Below are positions 58,446 to 64,000 of a stretch of DNA of 64,000 bases, piece by piece. The translations under genes were made by a program, and so were the position numbers. The notes beneath the pieces were generated by a model. It made no database searches and was not told where the DNA came from. It saw only the letters and a list, made by a program, of their open reading frames with translations. The stretch is from Streptomyces tropicalis (GTDB lineage Bacteria; Actinomycetota; Actinomycetes; Streptomycetales; Streptomycetaceae): NCBI RefSeq assembly GCF_029269835.1, contig NZ_JARJBB010000001.1:124001-188000 (forward strand), given 5' to 3'. How positions within the stretch are numbered: position 1 is the stretch's first letter; each line of letters starts with the position of its first letter.

Positions 58446-59420
58446 ATGCGTGCCGCCCGTCTGATCCGCATGGTGCTGCTGCTCCAGTCGCGGCCCTCGA
58501 TGACCGCCGCCGAACTCGCCCGTGAGCTGGAGGTGTCGGAGCGGACCGTGACGCGGGACGCGCAGGCCCTGTCGGAGGCGGGGGTGCCGGTGTACGCCGA
58601 CCGGGGGCGGGCCGGCGGGTACCGCCTGGTCGGCGGCTACCGCACGAGGCTGACCGGGCTGGCCCGCGGTGAGGCCGAGGCGCTCTTCCTGAGCGGGGTG
58701 CCGGGGGCGCTGCGGGAGATGGGGCTGGACGACGCGGCCTCCGCGGCCCGGCTGAAGGTGTCCGCCGCGCTGCTGCCCTCCCTGCGGGACGCCTCGCGCA
58801 CCGCGGCGCAGCGCTTCCACCTGGACGCGCCGAGCTGGTTCCGGGAGCCGGGGACGCCGGCGCTGCTGCCCGCGGTGGCGGACGCGGTGTGGGACGACCG
58901 GCGGATCCGGGCCCGCTATCGGCGCGGGTCGCGCGAGGCCGAGCGGGAGCTGGAGCCGTACGGGCTGGTCCTCAAGGCGGGCGAGTGGTACCTGTGCGCG
59001 CGGGTCACCGGGCACGGCTCCTTCCGGGCGTACCGGGTCGACCGGTTCACCGGCGTGGCCACCGGCGGGGAGCGGTTCGCCCGGGACGCGGACTTCGACC
59101 TGCCCGCCTTCTGGGAGGAGCGGGCGGAGCAGTTCGCCCGGTCGCTCCTGCGCGCCGAGGTCGTGGTGCGGCTCTCTCCGGACGGCGCGCGGCGGCTGCG
59201 GCACGCGGTGGACGCGCGGGCGGCCGGGGAGGCGCTGGAGCGGGCGGGCGCCTCCGACGCGGAGGGCTGGGTGACGGCGACCCTGGCGGTGGAGTCCGAG
59301 GAGGTCGCCCACGCCCAGCTCACGGCGCTCGGGCCGGAGGCCGAGGTGCTGGCGCCCCCGGCGCTGCGGGAGCGGTTCGCGCGGGACGCGCTGCGGCTGG
59401 CGGCCCGGTACCGCCCATAA
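58446..59420 (+). CDS. WYL-domain transcriptional regulator
   Basis: 324 residues. The N-terminal HTH_11 winged helix (about 1-60: RLIRMVLLLQSRPSMTAAELARELEVSERTVTRDAQALSEAG) is followed by a WYL domain (about 150-225: RIRARYRRGSREAERELEPYGLVLKAGEWYLCARVTG, with the WYL tripeptide exact) and a C-terminal WCX extension. Such regulators often sense nucleic-acid fragments or small ligands; the ligand and target are unknown. ATG 58446 is preceded by CATCAT 6 nt upstream and only a weak ribosome site. It sits between aceE and the DUF4240 gene. Confidence 0.92.
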   Translation: MRAARLIRMVLLLQSRPSMTAAELARELEVSERTVTRDAQALSEAGVPVYADRGRAGGYRLVGGYRTRLTGLARGEAEALFLSGVPGALREMGLDDAASAARLKVSAALLPSLRDASRTAAQRFHLDAPSWFREPGTPALLPAVADAVWDDRRIRARYRRGSREAERELEPYGLVLKAGEWYLCARVTGHGSFRAYRVDRFTGVATGGERFARDADFDLPAFWEERAEQFARSLLRAEVVVRLSPDGARRLRHAVDARAAGEALERAGASDAEGWVTATLAVESEEVAHAQLTALGPEAEVLAPPALRERFARDALRLAARYRP

Positions 59421-59473
59421 CAATCCGCCGCACTCCGCGTGCGCCCCCTGCCCCGAGGCCCGATGCTTGACCC

Positions 59474-59995
59474 GTGATGGACGAGACGGAGTTCTGGGAG
59501 CTGATCGACGCCACCCGCGAGGCCGCCGGCGGCGATGCCGAGGAGCAGGCGGACCTGCTCCTCGAGCGGCTGCTCGGGAAGGATCCCGAGCAGGTGCTGG
59601 ACTTCGCCCGTCACTTCGAGGCCCGCTACAACCGTGCCTACCACTGGGACCTGTGGGGCGCCGCCTGGGTGCTGCTGGACGGGGCCAGCGACGACGCGTT
59701 CGACTTCTTCCGGTGCTGGCTGATCGGCCAGGGCCGGGAGGTCTTCGAGGGCGCCCTGCACGATCCGGACGTGCTGGCCGAACTGCTCCCCGACTTCGAC
59801 GAGGAGATCGACGGCGACGGCGAGGAGCTCGGCTACGCGGCGGACGAGGCGTACGAGCAGCTCACCGGCATCGTCGCCCCGGATCTCGGGATCGCGCCCG
59901 CGCCGGCCGAGCCGGAGGGGACGCCGGTCGACTTCGAGAACGACCGGGTGCTCGCGGAGCGGTACCCGAAGCTGTGGGACCGCTTCCGCGAGTAG
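59474..59995 (+). CDS. DUF4240 protein
   Basis: 173 residues and highly acidic. The DUF4240 domain occupies about 1-130: ETEFWELIDATREAAGGDAEEQADLL, FARHFEARYNRAYHWDLWGAAWVLLDGASDDAFDFFRCWLIGQGREVFEGAL, and LGYAADEAYEQLTG. Family members are often linked to immunity or toxin contexts in other bacteria, but here it is a lone core gene and no toxin partner is seen. GTG 59474 (followed by ATG 59477) lies 6 nt after GATGCT, suggesting a leaderless start. Function unknown. Confidence 0.88.
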   Translation: MMDETEFWELIDATREAAGGDAEEQADLLLERLLGKDPEQVLDFARHFEARYNRAYHWDLWGAAWVLLDGASDDAFDFFRCWLIGQGREVFEGALHDPDVLAELLPDFDEEIDGDGEELGYAADEAYEQLTGIVAPDLGIAPAPAEPEGTPVDFENDRVLAERYPKLWDRFRE

Positions 59996-60065
59996 CCCTC
60001 CGCGAGGTCCCGCCGGGCCCGCCCCACCCGGCCCCCTCCCGCACGGGACCGTTCGGGGCGTCCGT

Positions 60066-60881
60066 TCACACCCTGCCCTGGAGGCGGGCCGCGGCCTGCC
60101 GGATGTCGGGGAGCAGGGCGGTGAGGGCGGCTCCCGGGCAGCTGGTCATGTATCCGTCCCGGTGCCCGGCGAGGGCGGGGAGGTCGGCGGCGGTGCCCGC
60201 CTGGAAGCGGCTCTGGCCGTTGCTGGAGACCAGGTGGGCCCGGGCGCGCGGGTCGACGTCGGCGAGGCCCAGCTTCCAGGCGGCCAGCGCGGCGATCGCG
60301 TCGGTCATGGCCCGCGGCACCTCGGCCCCGGAGGTGAAGGTGCCGAGCGCCGCGATACCGGCCGTGCGGTGGTTGAGGCCCAGCGTGTGGGCGCCGGTGA
60401 CGGCACGGTCCACGCCGCCCGCACGGCCCTCGTAGATGGTGCCGCAGCGGTCGACGACGAAGTTGTAGCCGAGGTCGTCCCAGCTGCGGATGCCGGTCTG
60501 GCCCGCGTAGAGGTGGCGGATGATGCGCGGGGCGTCGGCGCAGTCGTACGCGTTGGGCGAGTCGGTGTGGTGCACGAAGACGGCGACGACCCGGTCGTCG
60601 TAGTGGGGCGGGGGCTGCGTGCGCCGGACGGTGGCGTCCATCCAGGCCGAACGCGGCACGATGCGGGGCCGGGGCGCGTGGTGCGCGGGGTGCGCGGGCC
60701 CGGCCGAGCGGACCAGGGCGGTGCGGGCGGAGGCGGCCGCCCCGCGGTCGATGTCCCGGGTGCACAGCACCAGCGCCGCGACCGCGGCGGAGCCCGCCAG
60801 GCAGCACAGCAGGACGACGGCGGCGCGGCGCAGCCGGCCGGGACTCCACGGGGCCCGCCGGGCTCCTCCCAGGACACGCAT
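60066..60881 (-). CDS. PGRP-type N-acetylmuramoyl-L-alanine amidase
   Basis: 271 residues. An N-terminal membrane anchor (about 18-38, AAVVLLCCLAGSAAVAALVLC) is followed by a peptidoglycan-recognition/amidase_2 domain (about 75-260): PRIVPRSAWMDATVRRTQPPPHYDDRVVAVFVHHTDSPN (first zinc His), YNFVVDRCGTIYEGRAGGVDRAVTGAHTLGLN, and LAGHRDGYMTSCPGAALTALLP (second His and zinc Cys). It cleaves the muramyl-alanine amide bond at the outer surface. ATG 60881 has GACAGT ending 6 nt upstream and no ribosome site, so it may be leaderless. It is divergent from the MarP-like gene. Confidence 0.93.
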   Translation of the reverse strand: MRVLGGARRAPWSPGRLRRAAVVLLCCLAGSAAVAALVLCTRDIDRGAAASARTALVRSAGPAHPAHHAPRPRIVPRSAWMDATVRRTQPPPHYDDRVVAVFVHHTDSPNAYDCADAPRIIRHLYAGQTGIRSWDDLGYNFVVDRCGTIYEGRAGGVDRAVTGAHTLGLNHRTAGIAALGTFTSGAEVPRAMTDAIAALAAWKLGLADVDPRARAHLVSSNGQSRFQAGTAADLPALAGHRDGYMTSCPGAALTALLPDIRQAAARLQGRV

Positions 60882-61065
60882 GGTCCCACTGTCGGCGCGA
60901 ACGGGTTCGTCCGCGATGTGTGTTCTGCCACCTGGTGGAACCATCGTCCTGCTCCAGGACGTTTCTGGGGGTACACGTACACATGGCCGGTGCCCGTTCC
61001 CGCGTGCGGCGGGGCACCGGCTCCGGCCGCACGCACCCCGGGGATCCGTGAGAAAGGCGGCGTGA

Positions 61066-62259
61066 GTGGATCTGCTCGACCTCCTGCTGTTGCTGGTGAT
61101 CGTCCTGTACGCGGCCTCCGGCTACCGGCGCGGACTCGTGGCCGGATGCCTCTCGCTGGCCGGGTTCGTGGGCGGCGCGGTCGTGGGTGTGTGGATCCTG
61201 CCCTGGGCGATGGGCCTGGTCACCCGCGGCACCTCGGCCGCGACGGTGACCGCCGTGCTCACCGTGCTGGTGCCGGCGGTGCTGGGGCACGAACTGGCGG
61301 GGCGGCTGGGGCTGCGGCTGCGGCGCGAGCTCGACCGCGCGGGCCGGGGTCCGCTGCGGCTGGTCGACGGGGTCGGCGGGGCCGCGGCCAACGCGGTGGC
61401 GGTGCTGATCGTGGCCTGGGTGGCTGCGAGCGTCCTCGGCGCCTCCTCGTCCCCCGTGGTCACCTCGGCGATCCGCGACTCCAGGGTGCTGGGCGCGGTG
61501 CAGGACACGATGCCGGACACCACGCCGGCGTGGTTCTCGCGGGCCACCTCGGCGCTGACGGAGGCGGGCTTCCCGCAGGTCTTCAACCCCTTCGAGAACG
61601 AGCCGGCGGCGGGCGTGGCCGAGCCCTCCGGCGACAGCGTGACGCGGAGCAGCACCAACGCCGCCCAGCTGAGCACGGTCAAGATCGAGGGCACCTCGGG
61701 GAACCAGGGGCGTGAGGGCAGTGGTTTCGTCTTCGCCCCCCGGCACGTGATGACCAACGCGCACGTGGTGGCGGGCATCGACGACCCGGCCGTGCGGATC
61801 GGCGGCGTCGGGCGGTCGTTCGAGGCGCGCGTGGTGCTGTTCGACCCGGACCGGGACGTGGCGGTGCTGTACGTCCCCCGGCTGCAGGCTCCCGTCCTGC
61901 ACTTCGACGGGACCGCGGCGCACGGCGACTCGGCCGTGGTCGCCGGCTATCCGCAGGCCGGCGACCTGAACCTCCAGGCGGCGACGGTCGCGAACCGGAT
62001 CCGCGCGACCGGGCAGAACATCTACAGCACCGGCACGGTCACCCGTGAGGTGTACTCGGTCCGCTCCACGGTCCGCCCGGGCAACTCCGGCGGGCCGCTG
62101 CTGACCACCGACGGGCGGGTCTACGGCATGGTGTTCGCCCGCTCGACCTCCGACGACGAGACGGGGTACGCGCTGACGGCGGCGGAGATCCGGCCGGACG
62201 CGCAGCGCGCGGCGGCGGCCACGACCCCGGTGGACACCGGGCGGCTGGTCTCGTCGTGA
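61066..62259 (+). CDS. marP: MarP-like membrane serine protease
   Basis: 397 residues, the same length as mycobacterial MarP (Rv3671c). Four transmembrane helices (about 1-150, CvpA-like: LLDLLLLLVIVLYAASGYRRGL) precede a periplasmic chymotrypsin-like protease with catalytic His in MTNAHVVAG (about 231), Asp in DRDVAVLYV (about 264) and Ser in RPGNSGGPLL (about 343). Cysteines for MarP's redox disulfide are not obvious. In mycobacteria MarP supports acid and oxidative resistance by activating wall hydrolases such as RipA, and here NlpC/P60 proteins are encoded in the same window (inference). The GTG start has AAAGG upstream. Confidence 0.88.
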   Translation: MDLLDLLLLLVIVLYAASGYRRGLVAGCLSLAGFVGGAVVGVWILPWAMGLVTRGTSAATVTAVLTVLVPAVLGHELAGRLGLRLRRELDRAGRGPLRLVDGVGGAAANAVAVLIVAWVAASVLGASSSPVVTSAIRDSRVLGAVQDTMPDTTPAWFSRATSALTEAGFPQVFNPFENEPAAGVAEPSGDSVTRSSTNAAQLSTVKIEGTSGNQGREGSGFVFAPRHVMTNAHVVAGIDDPAVRIGGVGRSFEARVVLFDPDRDVAVLYVPRLQAPVLHFDGTAAHGDSAVVAGYPQAGDLNLQAATVANRIRATGQNIYSTGTVTREVYSVRSTVRPGNSGGPLLTTDGRVYGMVFARSTSDDETGYALTAAEIRPDAQRAAAATTPVDTGRLVSS

Positions 62260-62284
62260 GGCCCGGCGGCCCGGGGCGGGGCCG

Positions 62285-62779
62285 TCAGAGCGGGCGGCCC
62301 ATGAGGACGTCGTCCACGTAGGCGCCGTCGATGAGGAACTCCCCGGGAAGCACGCCCTCGACCGCGAAGCCCTCGGACTCGTAGAGCCTGCGGGCCGGGG
62401 CGTTGGGCCCGAGGACCCGCAGGGTGATCCGGCGGGCGCCGCGCCGCCGGGCCTCGTCGAGGCAGGCCCGCAGCAGGGCGCGCCCGACGCCGGTCCCGCG
62501 CGCCTCGTCGGCGACGGCGAGCCCCTGGATCTGGCGGACGTGGGTGTTGCACGCGAGCGGGGTCGGCAGCGCCAGCCGGATGTAACCGACGACCGTGCCG
62601 TCGAGTTCGGCGACGAGGTGGTCGCGCGGGCCGGAGCGCTCGCCGAAGAAGGGCGGGTGCGGCTCCTGCGGTCGCGGCTGGACGGAGTGCAGCGGCGACC
62701 AGGTGGCGCGGTCGAGCCGGCCGAGACTCTCCTCGTCGCCGGGCCGGGCGGGGCGTATGGAGGGGTACGGAACCGGCAT
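62285..62779 (-). CDS. GNAT-family N-acetyltransferase
   Basis: 164 residues. A GNAT fold with the acetyl-CoA motif A in IQGLAVADEARGTGVGRALLRACLDEARRRGARRITLRVL (about 92-130; R/Q-x-x-G-x-G/A seen as RGTGVG), and a C-terminal NAPARRLYESEGFAVEG motif. The substrate is unknown; similar proteins acetylate ribosomal-protein or peptide amines. ATG 62779 is preceded by TACAGT (62787-62792) with 7 nt between and no ribosome site, so it is probably leaderless. It is divergent from the TIGR01777 gene across 71 nt. Confidence 0.9.
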   Translation of the reverse strand: MPVPYPSIRPARPGDEESLGRLDRATWSPLHSVQPRPQEPHPPFFGERSGPRDHLVAELDGTVVGYIRLALPTPLACNTHVRQIQGLAVADEARGTGVGRALLRACLDEARRRGARRITLRVLGPNAPARRLYESEGFAVEGVLPGEFLIDGAYVDDVLMGRPL

Positions 62780-62850
62780 GCGGGTCACTGTACGGCAGAC
62801 GCCGGACGGCCTCCCGGGGATTTTTCCGGCCTGCGGGGCACCATGTGGCC

Positions 62851-63747
62851 ATGGAACGTACGCGAATTGCGGTGGCCGGGGCGTCCGGCCTCATCGGCGG
62901 TGCCCTGGCCCGGTCCCTGGCCTCGGACGGGCACGAGGTGGTGCGCCTGGTGCGCCGGGAGACCCGGGGAACGGACGAGGTGCGCTGGGACCCGGAGGGC
63001 CAGTACGTGGACACGGCGGGGCTGGCCGGGTGCACGGCCGTGGTCGATCTGGCGGGCGCCGGCATCGGCGACCACCGCTGGACGGACGCCTACAAGAAGA
63101 CGATCCGCGACAGCCGGGTCCTCGGCACGGCCGCGCTGGCCGAGGCGGTCGCGTCCATGGACGAGCCGCCCCGGGTGTTCGTCGGCGGCAGCGCGATCGG
63201 CTTCTACGGCGACACCGGCGACCGGAAGGTCGACGAGGACGCACCGCCCGGCGACGGCTTCCTGGCGTCGCTGTGCGTGGAGTGGGAGGAGGCCGCGGCT
63301 CCGGCGCAGGAGGCCGGCGTGCGGACGGTGTTCGCGCGCACCGGACTCGTCGTGTCCGGCGAGGGAGGGGCGTGGGGGCGGCTGTTCCCTCTGTTCAAGG
63401 CGGGGCTCGGCGGCCGGATCGGCGACGGGCGGCAGTACTGGTCGTTCATCGCGCTGCACGACGAGGTGGCGGCGCTGCGGCACCTCATCGACACGGAGGA
63501 CCTGTCCGGGCCGGTCAACCTCACCGCCCCCGAGCCGCTGACGAACCGTGAGGTGACGGAGGCGATGGGGCGGGTGCTGCACCGGCCGACCGTGCTGTCC
63601 GTCCCCGCACCGGTGCTGCGGGCGGCCCTCGGCGAGATGGCCGGGGACGTGCTGAGCAGTCAACGGGTGGTGCCCCGGCGGCTGCTGGAGTCCGGGTTCA
63701 CCTTTGCGTTCCCGGATGTGGAGGGAGCGATCCGGGCCGCCCTGTGA
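62851..63747 (+). CDS. TIGR01777-type NAD-dependent epimerase/SDR39U1 protein
   Basis: 298 residues. An extended SDR with N-terminal RIAVAGASGLIGGALARSL (NAD(P)-binding GxxGxxG), VVDLAGAGIGDHRWTDAYKKTIRDSRVLGT, and GGSAIGFYGDTGDRKVDEDAPPGDGFLASLCVEWEEAA. The catalytic Tyr region is altered as in the YfcH/SDR39U1 group. A C-terminal DUF1731-like end (LSSQRVVPRRLLESGFTFAFPDVEGAI) is complete. The substrate is unknown; in plants and bacteria homologues are linked to cell division or redox. ATG 62851 is chosen. Confidence 0.92.
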   Translation: MERTRIAVAGASGLIGGALARSLASDGHEVVRLVRRETRGTDEVRWDPEGQYVDTAGLAGCTAVVDLAGAGIGDHRWTDAYKKTIRDSRVLGTAALAEAVASMDEPPRVFVGGSAIGFYGDTGDRKVDEDAPPGDGFLASLCVEWEEAAAPAQEAGVRTVFARTGLVVSGEGGAWGRLFPLFKAGLGGRIGDGRQYWSFIALHDEVAALRHLIDTEDLSGPVNLTAPEPLTNREVTEAMGRVLHRPTVLSVPAPVLRAALGEMAGDVLSSQRVVPRRLLESGFTFAFPDVEGAIRAAL

Positions 63748-63867
63748 CGGGTGGGCCGGAGGGCGGACTTCCGCCTGTGTTCCGGCTCACGACCCCTGTC
63801 GATCGTATGCGACCGTCGTGCGACCGTGCCCTGCCTCTGCGCGACTGCACATGACCGGTCGTCGCCC

Positions 63868-63873
63868 TAACCT
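63868..63873 (+). promoter_or_regulatory. -10-like element upstream of the last gene
   Basis: TAACCT, 78 nt before GTG 63952; no clear -35. The 204-nt gap 63748-63951 holds no gene I can support. Confidence 0.35.
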
Positions 63874-63951
63874 CGACGCGAACTCGGGTATTCCTCACGC
63901 CGGTTGAGGGCATCACAGCTCCACCGGTCGCGCAACCTCGAGGAGGGGCAC

Positions 63952-64000
63952 GTGCTTGAGCCCGCGTACCAGGCGGATGTCGTCGTCGTGGGAGCCGGGG
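63952..64000 (+). CDS. 5' end of an FAD/NAD-binding oxidoreductase (partial)
   Basis: GTG 63952 follows a strong GAGGAGGGG site. The 16 visible residues (LEPAYQADVVVVGAG) end in the start of a Rossmann GxGxxG dinucleotide-binding motif, typical of FAD-dependent oxidoreductases. The window ends there, so neither subfamily nor length can be judged. Confidence 0.75.
   Translation, partial: MLEPAYQADVVVVGAG

Noticed and set aside
55620..59423. A 1267-codon minus-strand open frame opposite aceE and the WYL gene
   Set aside because: It lies entirely antisense to full-length aceE and WYL coding regions. Its product is Arg/Val/Gly-rich with no domain, typical of shadow frames in GC-rich DNA.
59474..59995. 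DUF4240 gene as part of an immunity or toxin system
   Set aside because: No toxin, secretion or Rhs/polymorphic-toxin gene is adjacent; neighbours are a regulator and an amidase.
1..64000. Prophage, integrative element or genomic island
   Set aside because: There is no integrase, transposase, tRNA attachment site or drop in GC content; gene order is Streptomyces core throughout.

Overview
The window is a stretch of high-GC actinobacterial chromosome, almost certainly from a Streptomyces. GTG starts are frequent, third codon positions are almost all G or C, and the gene order (glucokinase, trpD beside qcrCAB, ctaCDF, nadA, cobU/T/S, pepA-lpd-sucB-gntR-aceE) is the conserved core-chromosome order of that genus. 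I see no rRNA, tRNA, CRISPR array, phage or transposon. About 50 protein genes are supported, with some 15 strong hairpin terminators, one confident riboswitch and several promoter or operator candidates.

Layout. 1-4.5 kb (minus strand): start of an unidentified gene, glucokinase, a DUF5304 protein, an ArsA-like P-loop protein, an SRPBCC protein and a metallophosphoesterase. 4.8-9.3 kb: an acyl-CoA synthetase and two membrane-associated glycosyltransferases, one closely resembling mycobacterial PimB'. 9.3-12.9 kb: a lipoprotein metallopeptidase and two coiled-coil NlpC/P60 wall hydrolases. 13-15.9 kb: a NYN-domain nuclease-like protein, a zinc-ribbon protein, and a rhomboid protease overlapping a stand-alone Lrp RAM domain. 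15.9-17.7 kb: a class V PLP enzyme behind a SAM-IV riboswitch. 17.8-28.4 kb: trpD and the aerobic respiratory chain (ctaE-qcrCAB and ctaCDF, encoding the bcc complex and aa3 oxidase), interrupted by a degenerate receiver protein and an L,D-transpeptidase. 28.7-35.6 kb: a cysteine desulfurase-TusA fusion, an adenosine-kinase-like PfkB protein, a large membrane protein, an ErpA/HesB Fe-S carrier and quinolinate synthase NadA, itself an Fe-S enzyme. 35.8-38.9 kb: a PspA-PspAA-histidine kinase-response regulator operon. 39-49 kb: the cobalamin nucleotide-loop genes cobU (fused), cobT and cobS, mixed with two methyltransferases and an MprF-like protein coupled to a rhomboid-like protein. 49.4-58.4 kb: pepA, lpd, the E2 acyltransferase, a GntR regulator and aceE, i.e. 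all parts of a pyruvate dehydrogenase complex. 58.4-64 kb: a WYL regulator, DUF4240, a PGRP-type amidase, a MarP-like serine protease, an acetyltransferase, a TIGR01777 epimerase and the start of an FAD protein.

How the genes fit together. Glucokinase and PDH feed carbon to the TCA cycle, and the bcc-aa3 chain consumes the electrons. Sulfur and Fe-S supply (desulfurase-TusA, ErpA) sits next to Fe-S users (QcrA, NadA). Methyl-cycle chemistry appears as the SAM riboswitch and the adenosine kinase. Envelope work (PimB', NlpC/P60, Ldt, PGRP amidase, MprF-like, Psp, MarP) is spread throughout.

The most interesting non-coding signals are the SAM-IV riboswitch with a 6-codon upstream ORF in its expression platform (17470-17670), the helically phased palindromes and operator-overlapped promoter before aceE (55441-55554), and the recurrence of -10-like boxes 6-8 nt before start codons, which predicts many leaderless mRNAs. 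I found no convincing wholly new system; most of the window is well-conserved Streptomyces core.
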